Virus record (IMG/VR): IMGVR_UViG_3300030099_006313
Coordinates: 1 to 35,907 of that record
Length of the DNA: 35,907 nt
Strand: one strand, 5' to 3'
Source: a virus
A program made the translations under genes and the position numbers. Positions 25,651-34,550 of this stretch are shown piece after piece (position 1 is the stretch's first letter; each line of letters opens with the position of its first letter). Below the pieces are notes generated by a model. That model had not been told where the DNA came from and searched no databases. It saw nothing but the letters and a program-made list of their open reading frames with translations.

Positions 25651-28023
25651 ATGGCATTCCAAGTCAGCCCCGGCGTTCAAATCAAGGAAATTGACCTTAC
25701 TCTTATTGTCCCAGCAGTTTCAACCACTGCAACTGGATTTGCGGGCTACTTTGAGACTGGTCCCGTTGGAATTAGATCGGCGGTTCCCTCAATCAATGAA
25801 TTACGAAGAATTTATGGCGATCCAAGCAACACAAACTTTGAAGAATTTTACACCTGTGCTAACTTTTTAGGATATGGTGCAAACCTCCAAGTTGTGCGTG
25901 TCGTTAACGAGGATACATCAAAAAATGCCTCTGTTGGTTCTGGCTCATCCGAGAAAATTCTTATCAAAAACAAAGATGACTATGATGACAAAGGTGCTGA
26001 TCTCGGTGACAACTATTTCATCGCTAAGTTCCCCGCTGGCTCCACAAATGATGTGAGCAAACTTTATGGTAACTCCCTTCAGGTCGTAGCATTCAATCAA
26101 ACAGAAAACTCAATTTCATTGTTTGATGTCAGTGCTACTTTTTCAAACGGTATCCTAAGATCAAGTCAACTCGACGCTCCGTCTGCCCCTGACTTGACGT
26201 ACCTTTACGCATCAGATGAATCGCAGATTGTAAATGCACCCGATGATCTTCGTGTGTTGAATGGCATTCGAGAGATCACTGGAGCATCCGCTGGTTGCTT
26301 TAGAATCGATGGATCTGGGGTCACTGCAAATATCGGTGATGGTACGGTCAACTTGGAATCAGAACTGATCTCCGCTTACGGAATCGCAACTGGTAATGTG
26401 GTCGAATATAGATTTGAGCCTGCTGATGGATCTGCCATCAAATTCGCGTATGATACAATTTCTAACACAACAACAACATCATTTACTTTTACCACCGTGC
26501 CAAAAACAGTTTTGGAGAATTTGGGTGTATCTCTTATCAACACCGAAGACAACGAAACACCGCTCGATGGTCTTGGCAGTGGTAACTTGTTGGATGGTAA
26601 AGTATCCATCAGAATCCTTGGTAAACTTACCGTGGGTAGCACTCAAGCCGGACAAGAGAATTCAAACTCTGGATTCCTGCGTAGCAAATTTAATGATTCT
26701 TTCACCACAGTTCTTCCCGCATCCTCTTTCACCGCGACAAACAACGGCACAACTGGTGACCTGATCAACATCGCAGTGGTCGATGAAGATGGCTTCTTCA
26801 CTGGAGTCAAGGGATCAGTTCTCGAAACCTTTGATGGTGTCTCTGTTGCAACAAACGCAAAAGATGAACAAGGAAGAAGTCTTTACTACAGAGATATTAT
26901 TAATGACACTTCAAACTTTATCTATCTTGGTAATAGAAGACTTGATGAGGACTTTAGTAAGGGTGTCGTAGGTGCGATTGCCTTTGATCAACCTATCGCT
27001 CCAAACTCCGTGTTCTCAACATTGAGACAAAACTTCTACGGTTCATTCACTGGTGGGTTTGCAGAGGGACCAACTGGTGGAGATGTTCTCACTAACGGAT
27101 TTGAGTTGTTTGAAGATTCTGAGACAGTTGATATCTCAATCCTTCTCGGTGGTCCTCACACGGGTATCCAAGCAAAACAAATTGTTGACATTTGTGATAA
27201 ACGAAAAGATTGCGTTGCATTCTTATCTCCTCCAAGAGATGCACTTCTTACATCGAACGGATCTCCAAGAACCTCCGATGTGCAAACTGCAAATATCTTA
27301 GCGTATCGTAGGGGTCAAAACGCTGTTCCAAATGGTGGTTCAGAAAACTTCACGGTGGACAACTTGAATGTGTCTTCATCCTACGCGGTGCTTGACTCAG
27401 GTTACAAGTTTATGTTTGACCGATTCAATGATGTTTTCCGTTATGTACCATTGTCTGGTGATATCGCTGGTCTTGCAGTTCGATCTGATTTTGAAACTGA
27501 GACATGGTTCTCACCTGCTGGTTTCAACAGAGGTCAACTGAGAGATGTGGTCAAACTCGCTTTGAATCCAAAGCAGATTCAACGTGATCAACTTTACTCT
27601 AACGGAATCAACCCCGTTGTGTCTTTCCCCGGTCAAGGCACACTTTTGTTTGGTGACAAGACAATGCTCGCTAAACCAAGTGCGTTTGATCGAATCAATG
27701 TTCGTCGCCTTTTCATTGTTCTTGAAAAAGCAATTGCTACCGCTGCTAAATTCCAACTCTTTGAATTTAACGACTCATTTACCAGAGCGCAGTTCAAGAG
27801 TTTGATTGAGCCATTCTTGCTGGATGTTCAATCAAGAAGAGGTATCATCGACTTCAAGGTTGTTTGTGACGAAAGCAACAATACACCTGAAATCATCGAC
27901 AGAAATGAATTTGTCGCTGATATCTTCATCAAGCCTAACCGTTCCATCAACTTCATTACTCTGAACTTCATCGCCACACGAACTGGTGTGAACTTCGACG
28001 AGATCGCCGGTTTAGCGAACTAA
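25651..28023 (+). CDS. gp18: Contractile tail sheath protein gp18
   Basis: This 790-residue protein is the tail sheath. The N-terminus is diagnostic (VSPGVQIKEIDLT, then TTATGFAGYFETGPVGIRSA), as is the C-terminal half: FNRGQLRDVVKLALNPKQIQ, INVRRLFIVLEKAIATAAKF and a final NFIATRTGVNFDEIAG. T4 gp18 is 659 residues. The extra ~130 residues lie in the middle and represent the variable outer domains. It contracts around the gp19 tube during infection. A strong AAGGAG precedes the start. It opens the sheath, tube and portal block. Confidence 0.95.
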   Translation: MAFQVSPGVQIKEIDLTLIVPAVSTTATGFAGYFETGPVGIRSAVPSINELRRIYGDPSNTNFEEFYTCANFLGYGANLQVVRVVNEDTSKNASVGSGSSEKILIKNKDDYDDKGADLGDNYFIAKFPAGSTNDVSKLYGNSLQVVAFNQTENSISLFDVSATFSNGILRSSQLDAPSAPDLTYLYASDESQIVNAPDDLRVLNGIREITGASAGCFRIDGSGVTANIGDGTVNLESELISAYGIATGNVVEYRFEPADGSAIKFAYDTISNTTTTSFTFTTVPKTVLENLGVSLINTEDNETPLDGLGSGNLLDGKVSIRILGKLTVGSTQAGQENSNSGFLRSKFNDSFTTVLPASSFTATNNGTTGDLINIAVVDEDGFFTGVKGSVLETFDGVSVATNAKDEQGRSLYYRDIINDTSNFIYLGNRRLDEDFSKGVVGAIAFDQPIAPNSVFSTLRQNFYGSFTGGFAEGPTGGDVLTNGFELFEDSETVDISILLGGPHTGIQAKQIVDICDKRKDCVAFLSPPRDALLTSNGSPRTSDVQTANILAYRRGQNAVPNGGSENFTVDNLNVSSSYAVLDSGYKFMFDRFNDVFRYVPLSGDIAGLAVRSDFETETWFSPAGFNRGQLRDVVKLALNPKQIQRDQLYSNGINPVVSFPGQGTLLFGDKTMLAKPSAFDRINVRRLFIVLEKAIATAAKFQLFEFNDSFTRAQFKSLIEPFLLDVQSRRGIIDFKVVCDESNNTPEIIDRNEFVADIFIKPNRSINFITLNFIATRTGVNFDEIAGLAN

Positions 28024-28044
28024 ATAACAAGGAGAAAAAGTTAA

Positions 28045-28617
28045 ATGAACATTGACAAATTCAAAAACGCAATCGGTGGTGGCGTACGATCCTCCCTGTT
28101 TAGGGTTCAAGGCGACATTGGTAGATTAGGTAAAGATGACAGAGTAAACTTTCTTTGCACCGCTGCCCAACTTCCAGCATCAACCTTGAGCGAAACAACT
28201 GCCCCATTTCGAGGTAGATTGCTGAAAATTCCAACCGCAAGAACTTTTGACGCATGGACAATCACGATTCTTTCTGATCGTGGTATGGAACTCCGGTCAA
28301 AATTTGAGCAATGGATGGATTCTATTAACGGTGCAAGGGATAATGTTGAACAAATTGATGGTGCTGTCACAAACTTTGAATCAAGTTTCTTGACAAACTG
28401 GAGAGTTCAGCAACTTGATAGAAGTGGTAAGCCAGTTAAATCATACGAATTGTATTACTGCTATCCTACATCTGTAAGTGCTGTTGATCTTGACTCTGGC
28501 GATGCTGATTCTTTATCCTCTTTTACAGCGACACTATCTTACTCTTACTTCTTGACATCCGCCGTTTCGACCGGAGGCAACCCAAGAGGTAACTTCCAGA
28601 TCGGTGAAACTGACTAA
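28045..28617 (+). CDS. gp19: Tail tube protein gp19
   Basis: This 190-residue protein is the main tail tube subunit, which stacks as hexameric rings inside the sheath and conducts DNA. The pattern fits the gp19 family: NFLCTAAQLPASTL (~34-47), then RTFDAWTITILSDRGMELRS (~72-91) and the RVQQLDRSGKPVKSYELYYC to CYPTSVSAVDLD segment (~124-153). T4 gp19 is 163 residues. AAGGAGAAAAAG precedes ATG 28045. It directly follows gp18, as in T4. A second protein with the same fold lies at 34551. Confidence 0.92.
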   Translation: MNIDKFKNAIGGGVRSSLFRVQGDIGRLGKDDRVNFLCTAAQLPASTLSETTAPFRGRLLKIPTARTFDAWTITILSDRGMELRSKFEQWMDSINGARDNVEQIDGAVTNFESSFLTNWRVQQLDRSGKPVKSYELYYCYPTSVSAVDLDSGDADSLSSFTATLSYSYFLTSAVSTGGNPRGNFQIGETD

Positions 28618-28633
28618 CTAAGGAACTTATAAT

Positions 28634-30148
28634 ATGCCTATTGAATTATTTGGAATTTCAATAGGAAGAGCGAAACAAGAGGCACTGTCTCAGCAAACAC
28701 CTGTTGAACCTAAAGCAACTTCGTTTGTTCTTCCTGAACTTGACGATGCCACTCCGATTGATGCGGGTGGTTACTATGGTATTGGTATTGATCTTGACGG
28801 GTCTTTACGCTCAGAGGCACAATACATTTCAAAGTATCGTGAAATGTCGATCCACCCAGAGGTCGAACAAGCGGTTGAAGATATTTGTAATGAAGCGATC
28901 ACATATGGATCAGAAAAATATCCTGTATCCATCAACCTTGATCATGCCTCCTCTTCAGATGAAGTTAAAGAAAAAATCAGAAAAGAGTTTAATTATCTCC
29001 TTAGACTTCTTGATTTTAATAATCGAGGATATGAGATTTTTAGACGTTGGTACATTGACGGCAAGGGATACTATCATATGATCGTAGATCAAAAATCTCC
29101 AAAAAAGGGGATTATTGAAATGCGTCCGGTTGATGCCGCAAAAATTAAGAAAATTGCAAAAGTAGAAAAAGAAACTGATAAAGTCACTGGAGCAAAAAAG
29201 GTCACTGGCGTAAAAGAGGTTTACCTGTATAGAGAAAAACCTGATAGCAATCAAGCGATGGAAATCGCACCCGAGGCGATTTGCTACTACCCATCTGGAT
29301 TGTTTGACCCATCAAGAACGAGAGCGATTTCATATTTGCAAAAAGCCATCAAGCCACTCAATCAACTTCGTATGGTTGAGGATGCTACGGTGATCTACCG
29401 CCTTTCGCGTGCGCCAGAACGAAGAATCTTTTACGTTGATGTTGGTTCGCTTCCCAAAAATAAAGCCGAACAATATGTTAAAGGTTTGATGAACCGTTAT
29501 CGTAACAAACTTGTTTACGATGCAAATACTGGCGAGATTCGTGATGATCGTAAGTTTATGAATATGCTCGAAGATTATTGGTTCCCTCGTCGAGAAGGCG
29601 GCAAAGGCACAGAAGTCTCTACTCTTGATGGTGGGCAGAACTTGGGTGAGATGGAAGATGTAATGTATTTTGAAAAGAAACTTTACAAATCTTTAAACAT
29701 TCCAATGTCTCGTCTCGAATCAGACACAGGCTTCAATATGGGTCGAGCATCAGAAATTACAAGAGATGAACTTAATTTTGTAAAATTTATTGAACGTCTT
29801 CGTCAAAAGTTTAACTCATTGTTTATTAATTCGTTGCGTGTCCAATGTCTCTTGAAGGGGATCGTAAAAGAAGAAGAGTGGTACAGAATTCAGCAAAGCA
29901 TCATGTTTGACTATGTTTCTGACTCCTACTTTACAGAGAGTAAAGAATACGAAATCATTAAAGAACGACTTGATGTGCTGCGTGAGATGAATGAACATAT
30001 TGGCGACTACTTCTCCAGAGACTATGTGCGAAGAAATATTTTGAGACAGTCTGACGATGAGATCAAGGAGCAAGATCGAATTATTGCCAAGGAAAGAGAA
30101 AAGGGATTACTTCCCGAAAAGAACCCTGACATGGGTGGAGGATTCTAA
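28634..30148 (+). CDS. gp20: Portal vertex protein gp20
   Basis: This 504-residue protein (T4: 524) is the dodecameric portal, the channel for DNA and the nucleus for prohead assembly. Recognisable segments are QYISKYREMSIHPEVEQAVE and DICNEAI (~61-87), SYLQKAIKPLNQLRMVEDA (~234-252), RNKLVYDANTGEIRDDRKFM (~290-309) and YWFPRREGGKGTEVSTL (~315-331). The N-terminus follows a membrane-free start with ATG 28634 after AAGGAAC. It sits between tail tube and core genes, as in all T4 relatives. Confidence 0.95.
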   Translation: MPIELFGISIGRAKQEALSQQTPVEPKATSFVLPELDDATPIDAGGYYGIGIDLDGSLRSEAQYISKYREMSIHPEVEQAVEDICNEAITYGSEKYPVSINLDHASSSDEVKEKIRKEFNYLLRLLDFNNRGYEIFRRWYIDGKGYYHMIVDQKSPKKGIIEMRPVDAAKIKKIAKVEKETDKVTGAKKVTGVKEVYLYREKPDSNQAMEIAPEAICYYPSGLFDPSRTRAISYLQKAIKPLNQLRMVEDATVIYRLSRAPERRIFYVDVGSLPKNKAEQYVKGLMNRYRNKLVYDANTGEIRDDRKFMNMLEDYWFPRREGGKGTEVSTLDGGQNLGEMEDVMYFEKKLYKSLNIPMSRLESDTGFNMGRASEITRDELNFVKFIERLRQKFNSLFINSLRVQCLLKGIVKEEEWYRIQQSIMFDYVSDSYFTESKEYEIIKERLDVLREMNEHIGDYFSRDYVRRNILRQSDDEIKEQDRIIAKEREKGLLPEKNPDMGGGF

Positions 30149-30792
30149 TGAGTGAGGCTAAGAACGCGATTGATCTAATTGAAAACGCTCCTGACAAAGT
30201 TGCAAAAACTTTTATTTCATCATTACTTGCGTCAAAGGCTATCACAAGAATCAATAAAAGAAAATTTGAGATCGATGAGGAGGCAGATCGTCCCAAAGAC
30301 GAGACTGAAAAAGCCGCTGCCGAGGGAGATAAGGACGATATCGCACTTGATCCAGAATTTCAAAAAGAGTTTTTCCTTAAAACCTTTGAGTATAAGGGAA
30401 AAGTAATCACTCTGAAAAAGGTGGGCATGGGTGCTTCTGCTCCTGTGTCTGCGTATGTTGATGGCAAACGAAAAGACATCTTCCTTACACTTAAACAGGC
30501 AAGAAAAGGTATTAGAAATATTATTGACCTTGAGGAAAAGATGAAAGGTGGTGAAGAGCCACAACCGGCAACCGTGGAGTCATTGCAAAATGCCAGTCTG
30601 GACGGTGCATTTTTGATTCACGAAGATGATTCTAAAAGTTTTTTATCGTTTGACGAGGTGTCAGAGACACTTGAAATCTATAATAGGCTAAATAATACGA
30701 ATAAAGATGCCTTTGAAAAGCAGTTGCGTGCCTCTCAGGAAGACGCGACAGACATGATTCAGTTCTTTCAGGAGAGACTAAATGACCATTAA
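30148..30792 (+). CDS. Unknown head-cluster protein between gp20 and gp67
   Basis: This 214-residue protein has no T4 counterpart I recognise. Its start overlaps the portal stop by one base (TAATG), and its end overlaps the next gene by 11 bases, so it is embedded in the head operon. Residues ~15-45 form a helix (VAKTFISSLLASKAITRINK) followed by an acidic and charged linker (~46-70). Residues ~72-128 look like a small folded domain (KTFEYKGKVITLKKVG, then VDGKRKDIFLTLKQARKGIR). The C-terminal third is helical and acidic. It may be a core or scaffold component of the prohead, inferred only from position and charge. Confidence 0.75.
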   Translation: MSEAKNAIDLIENAPDKVAKTFISSLLASKAITRINKRKFEIDEEADRPKDETEKAAAEGDKDDIALDPEFQKEFFLKTFEYKGKVITLKKVGMGASAPVSAYVDGKRKDIFLTLKQARKGIRNIIDLEEKMKGGEEPQPATVESLQNASLDGAFLIHEDDSKSFLSFDEVSETLEIYNRLNNTNKDAFEKQLRASQEDATDMIQFFQERLNDH

Positions 30793-31156
30793 CCTTACAC
30801 AGATCGTAGACGCTATCTCCAATAAGCAGTTTGTCGCTGCTCAGGACATGTTGTCTGATGCAATTCAAGAAAAACTTAGTGATTCCTTAATCGCTCGTAA
30901 AGATGAGGTCGCTCTTGATTTTGGTCAAGAAGTCACAAACGAAGAAAAAGATTATGACGCATTCTTTCAAAAGGCAATGAAAAAGTTTGGTATTTCATCC
31001 CCCGCAGATTTGAAAACCGATGAAAAGAAGAAAGAGTTCTTCAACTATATTGATAAAAACTTTAAGGCTTCAAACGAAGAAGACGAGGAAATGGGCGAAG
31101 AAGAAATGCCAAAGTCAAAAATGAAAACTAAAGCACCTGCGGACGGAGCGTATTGA
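30782..31156 (+). CDS. gp67: Prohead core protein, gp67-like
   Basis: This 124-residue acidic protein resembles T4 gp67, an internal core protein cut up by the gp21 protease. The N-terminus (QIVDAISNKQFVAAQDMLSD and SLIARKDEVALDFG) parallels T4 LIEAIKSNDLVAARKLFAEA and IKEEKIAIARNFL. An acidic C-terminal run follows (NEEDEEMGEEEMP), as in T4 (80 residues). The 40 residues in between (YDAFFQKAMKKFGISSPADL) are extra. It lies between the portal and the protease, like genes 67 and 68. It overlaps the preceding gene by 11 bases and the protease gene by one. Confidence 0.78.
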   Translation: MTINLTQIVDAISNKQFVAAQDMLSDAIQEKLSDSLIARKDEVALDFGQEVTNEEKDYDAFFQKAMKKFGISSPADLKTDEKKKEFFNYIDKNFKASNEEDEEMGEEEMPKSKMKTKAPADGAY

Positions 31157-31809
31157 TGTTACTGATTACAGAAGTCAACGATAATGTGAATCTTGTCACC
31201 GAAGAAGTAAACGGTGAGAAGCAGTATCATATTGATGGCATCTTCATGCAAGCAGAGCAAAAGAACCGAAATGGTCGTGTGTATCCTCAGAAAACTTTGA
31301 TGAAAGAAGTTCAGCGATACAATAACGAATATGTTAAAACAAATCGTGCGATGGGTGAACTCGGACACCCCGATGGTCCTCAACTCAATCTCGAAAGAGT
31401 TTCGCACCTTATCAAAGAACTTCGCGTTGACGGAAATGATATCTACGGGAAAGCCAAAATTCTCGATACCCCTTATGGTAAGATCGTTAAAGACCTTGTG
31501 AAAGAGGGCGTGAAGATTGGTGTTTCTTCCCGTGGCATGGGTTCCCTGAAACAAGTGAATGGTGTCAATGAAGTCCAAGAGGACTTCAACCTTGCCGCTG
31601 TGGATATTGTTGCAGATCCATCTGCCCCCGATGCCTTTGTTGAGGGTATCATGGAGGGTAAAGAGTGGGTCTGGGAAAATGGTATTTTAACCGCTCGACG
31701 TATTGAAACTTACAAGAAGCAAATAAAATCTGCTTCTAAATCTAACTTAGAGGAAGCAAAGTTGTATGCTTTCGCAGATTTCCTCTCAAATTTTATGAAA
31801 GATAAATAA
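31156..31809 (+). CDS. gp21: Prohead maturation protease gp21
   Basis: This 217-residue serine protease (T4: 212) cuts the core, scaffold and capsid proteins during head maturation. The family layout is clear: YHIDGIFMQAEQKNRNGRVY at the start, then the catalytic His of GELGHP (H71) and the Ser of GVSSRG (S124/S125). DFNLAAVDIVADPSAPDAFV (~143-162) is also typical. A TTG at 31153 is in frame, but ATG 31156 is chosen because it overlaps the previous stop (TGATG) and follows GGACGGAG. The C-terminus (FADFLSNFMKDK) is helical and may be cut on activation. Confidence 0.93.
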   Translation: MLLITEVNDNVNLVTEEVNGEKQYHIDGIFMQAEQKNRNGRVYPQKTLMKEVQRYNNEYVKTNRAMGELGHPDGPQLNLERVSHLIKELRVDGNDIYGKAKILDTPYGKIVKDLVKEGVKIGVSSRGMGSLKQVNGVNEVQEDFNLAAVDIVADPSAPDAFVEGIMEGKEWVWENGILTARRIETYKKQIKSASKSNLEEAKLYAFADFLSNFMKDK

Positions 31810-31826
31810 AAAAGACCATAGGAGAG
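31801..31826 (+). promoter_or_regulatory. Possible late promoter and ribosome site before gp22
   Basis: GATAAATA at 31801-31808 matches seven of eight bases of the T4 late element TATAAATA and is followed by an A-rich run. AGGAGAG at 31820-31826 lies before ATG 31832. The spacing would give a leader of about 17 bases. The octamer overlaps the gp21 stop (AAATAA), so chance cannot be excluded. Confidence 0.45.
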
Positions 31827-31831
31827 AACAA

Positions 31832-32980
31832 ATGAGTCTGAAACATGCTCTTGAAACCGCGAAAGAAATTCTCGCTCAAAATTCCACGGAACAACTTGAC
31901 GAGACATACTCTGAAGCCGAAGAAATGAAAAAGCGTAAAGGTACAAAAGCCGGTGGTGAAGACACTGAAGTTGCCGTAGATGCAGACGGTCGAGGTGAAA
32001 AAACTGCCGATGGTGTCACAGCCAAAATCGCTGAACCTGTTGATTCCGCACAACTTGGTAAAGAAGTCGTTGATGATATCAAAGACAAAGAAGCCGAAGA
32101 AGCCGAAGAAATGGGTATGGAAGGTGAAGAAGCCGAAGAGATGGAAGATGAGATGATGGGCATGGAAGATGAAGAGATGGAAGACGAGGAGATGGGAGAT
32201 GAAGAAGAGGAAGGGGTCAAGAAACTTAAGAAAATGACACCCGGAATCAAAGAGCATCTTGGCAAACTCTTCTCTGGTGAAGAACTCTCTGAGGACTTCA
32301 AGGACAAGGCATCCACAATCTTCGAGACTGCCGTTGACATGAAGGTTGACGAAGTTCGTGCCGAACTCCACGAAGAGTTTGAGTCACGACTTGAAGTTCA
32401 AAAAGAAGAACTTGCATCCAAACTCGACGAGTATCTCTCCTACGTTGTCGAAAACTGGATGAAAGAAAATCAAGTTGCCATCGACGCTGGTATTCGCACC
32501 GACGTAACCGAATCCTTTATGGTTGGATTGAAGAAACTCTTTGAGGATCACTACGTCACAATGCCAGAAGAATCATATGATCTTGTTGAAGGACTCAACA
32601 ACAAGGTTGATGATCTTGAAGGTAAACTTAACGAACAAATCGAAAAGTCCATTGAACTTTCCAAGGGACTTATCAAAGCACAATGCGAGGCTATGTACGA
32701 ATCACATGCCCGCGATCTGACAACCTCTGATGAGGAAAAATTCCGCACAATGGTCGAGAAACTGGACTTCGACGGTGTAGATGACTTCCAAGACAAGTTG
32801 GTTACACTTAAAGAGAACTTCTTCGATGAAGACACACCAGTGAAGACTCCTCTCGTTGAGGAAGTCGCAGTTTCGGAAGAAGAAGCCATGAAAGAATCGG
32901 TTGATTTGAATCCTACAATGTCGGCATACACAAACATGCTGAAAAGAATCAACACAACCGACAAAAACAAGATCAAGTAA
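31832..32980 (+). CDS. gp22: Prohead scaffold protein gp22
   Basis: This 382-residue protein is the main scaffold of the prohead core. Residues ~150-380 follow T4 gp22 (269 residues): DKASTIFETAVDMKVDEVRA, then YVVENWMKENQVAIDAGIRT, FMVGLKKLFEDHYVTMPEES and a helical end. Predicted structure is long coiled helices. Residues ~83-130 are an extreme acidic/Met run made of repeated EEAEEMGMEG and MEDEEM units, absent from T4 gp22. gp21 should degrade it during maturation. It lies between the protease and the capsid gene, with a strong ribosome site and a possible late promoter. Confidence 0.9.
   Translation: MSLKHALETAKEILAQNSTEQLDETYSEAEEMKKRKGTKAGGEDTEVAVDADGRGEKTADGVTAKIAEPVDSAQLGKEVVDDIKDKEAEEAEEMGMEGEEAEEMEDEMMGMEDEEMEDEEMGDEEEEGVKKLKKMTPGIKEHLGKLFSGEELSEDFKDKASTIFETAVDMKVDEVRAELHEEFESRLEVQKEELASKLDEYLSYVVENWMKENQVAIDAGIRTDVTESFMVGLKKLFEDHYVTMPEESYDLVEGLNNKVDDLEGKLNEQIEKSIELSKGLIKAQCEAMYESHARDLTTSDEEKFRTMVEKLDFDGVDDFQDKLVTLKENFFDEDTPVKTPLVEEVAVSEEEAMKESVDLNPTMSAYTNMLKRINTTDKNKIK
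32085..32210 (+). repeat. Acidic codon repeat (Glu/Met/Asp) inside gp22
   Basis: GAAGCCGAAGAA and GATGGAAGATGA-type short units repeat imperfectly across this tract. They encode EAEEAEEM, EMEDEMMGMEDEE and MEDEEMGDEEEE runs. The near-identical units are suited to length change by slippage. Acidic tracts are common in core proteins, but this one is longer than anything in T4 gp22. Confidence 0.8.
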
Positions 32981-33002
32981 TTACTAAGAAGGAGTTCTAA
33001 AA

Positions 33003-34481
33003 ATGGAACAAATGCTTGTTGAAAATCTGAAAGATAAGTGGGGACCAGTTCTTAATTGTGAAGGAATGGCTCCCATCAAAGATGAGTATCGTAAAAATGT
33101 TACTGCGATTCTCCTCGAAAACCAAGAAAGAGCATTGAGAGAGGAAGTCAACACCACTTTTGGTACTGCTGCTGATCAGTCTGATACCAACGGTGCATTC
33201 TCCTCTATTGGTGCTTTCGACCCCGTTATGATTTCGCTCGTCCGTCGTGCGATGCCTAACCTGATTGCATACGATATCTGTGGTGTTCAGCCCATGTCTG
33301 GTCCTACAGGTCTTATCTTCGCAATGAAGGCTAAGTACGTTGATGGAGATGGTGACCGTGCTGGACCAGAAGCCCTGTTTGACGAAGCGTCCACCAAGTT
33401 CGCTGCCACCGCTGGTGGTGCGGGCGCACCTGCCGCTGGTTTGACTGGCGTTGGTTTCCCCGTTCAAGGCGGAACTGGTGACCCTCTCGGTGATAGAGGC
33501 ACATCAACAGATGGTGACCCAAACGGTGTTGGTACTACTGGAGCCACCGACTTCTCTGCTGATCCCGGTGCTACACCTCCTCGTCTTGAAACTGGTACTT
33601 TCAACGAAATGGCGTTCAGCATTGACCGAACATCCGTCGTTGCTAAGACCCGTGCTTTGAAAGCGGAATACACATCCGAACTCGCCCAAGACCTCAAAGC
33701 AATTCACGGTCTTGACGCTGAAGTTGAATTGGCAAACATCCTCTCGGCTGAAATCCTCGCTGAAATCAACCGTGAAGTCGTTCGTCTGATTTACATTAAC
33801 GCGAAACTCGGTGCGCAACAAAATGACTTGCTTTATAAGGATACAAACCCCGGTTTCTCTGGTGGTATCAATGAAGCCACAAGAATGGGTGGTATCTACG
33901 ACATTGAAGCCGACTCCGATGGTCGCTGGTCTGCTGAGAAGTTCCGTGGCTTGATGTTCCAAATCGAACGCGAAGCCAATGTGATTGCTAAGGAAACTCG
34001 TCGTGGTAAGGGTAACTTCATCCTTTGCTCCTCCGATGTTGCTTCGGCTCTCGCCATGTCGGGCTTCTTGAACCTGACCCCAACTCCTGACATCAACCTC
34101 ACCGTTGATGATACTGGTAACACCTTTGCTGGTACTCTTAATGGTCGTATCAAGGTCTATATCGATCCCTACTCTGTGTCGGGTGCTGATTACTGCTGTG
34201 TCGGTTATAGAGGTTCCAGTCCTTACGATGCTGGTATGTTCTACTGCCCATACGTTCCGTTGCAAATGGTTCGTGCAGTCAACGAAACCAACTTCCAACC
34301 GAAGATTGGCTTCAAGACTCGATATGGTATTGTGAACAACCCATTCGTGTCTGGTAATGGTGTGACTCGCGGCGATGGCACTGCCATTGATAACAAGGTT
34401 GATCCTCACTCTGTTAACGCTAAGAGATCCAACCAATACTTCAGAATCTTCCGTATTCTGAACTTGCATGGCAACACCTAA
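33003..34481 (+). CDS. gp23: Major capsid protein gp23
   Basis: This 492-residue protein is the HK97-fold major capsid subunit. Segments shared with T4 gp23 (521) include LVRRAMPNLIAYDICGVQPM (~78-97), KAEYTSELAQDLKAIHGLDA (~221-240), AEILAEINREVVRLIY (~249-264), NFQPKIGFKTRYGIVNNPF (~431-449) and a C-terminal YFRIFRI. The N-terminal ~47 residues are probably removed by gp21: LRE at 45-47 fits the (I/L)-X-E cleavage rule. The gene uses G/C-ending codons more than its neighbours, as expected for the most abundant late protein. GAAGGAG precedes ATG 33003, and a terminator follows. Confidence 0.97.
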   Translation: MEQMLVENLKDKWGPVLNCEGMAPIKDEYRKNVTAILLENQERALREEVNTTFGTAADQSDTNGAFSSIGAFDPVMISLVRRAMPNLIAYDICGVQPMSGPTGLIFAMKAKYVDGDGDRAGPEALFDEASTKFAATAGGAGAPAAGLTGVGFPVQGGTGDPLGDRGTSTDGDPNGVGTTGATDFSADPGATPPRLETGTFNEMAFSIDRTSVVAKTRALKAEYTSELAQDLKAIHGLDAEVELANILSAEILAEINREVVRLIYINAKLGAQQNDLLYKDTNPGFSGGINEATRMGGIYDIEADSDGRWSAEKFRGLMFQIEREANVIAKETRRGKGNFILCSSDVASALAMSGFLNLTPTPDINLTVDDTGNTFAGTLNGRIKVYIDPYSVSGADYCCVGYRGSSPYDAGMFYCPYVPLQMVRAVNETNFQPKIGFKTRYGIVNNPFVSGNGVTRGDGTAIDNKVDPHSVNAKRSNQYFRIFRILNLHGNT

Positions 34482-34508
34482 TAGTTGGTGACAATTAAAT
34501 ACTTCGGA

Positions 34509-34537
34509 TGAGGGGGCGAAAGCCCCCTTATCTTTTA
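34509..34537 (+). terminator. Rho-independent terminator after gp23
   Basis: GGGGGC (34512-34517) pairs perfectly with GCCCCC (34522-34527) around a GAAA tetraloop, extended outwards by A-T, G-T and T-A pairs. A T-rich run (TTATCTTTT) follows. This is a strong hairpin of the kind expected after the abundant capsid transcript. It separates the head genes from the next unit. Confidence 0.93.
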
Positions 34538-34550
34538 CCTAAATAAAAAG

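Noticed and set aside
31793-32371. Long - strand frames (192 and 154 codons) opposite gp22
   Set aside because: They mirror the GAA/GAT-rich acidic tract, giving Phe/His- or Ser-rich low-complexity products. They are composition artefacts.
33504-34469. 321-codon open frame on the - strand opposite gp23
   Set aside because: It lies wholly inside the strongly recognised capsid gene. Codon bias of gp23 removes stops on the other strand, and the product has no recognisable family or ribosome site.
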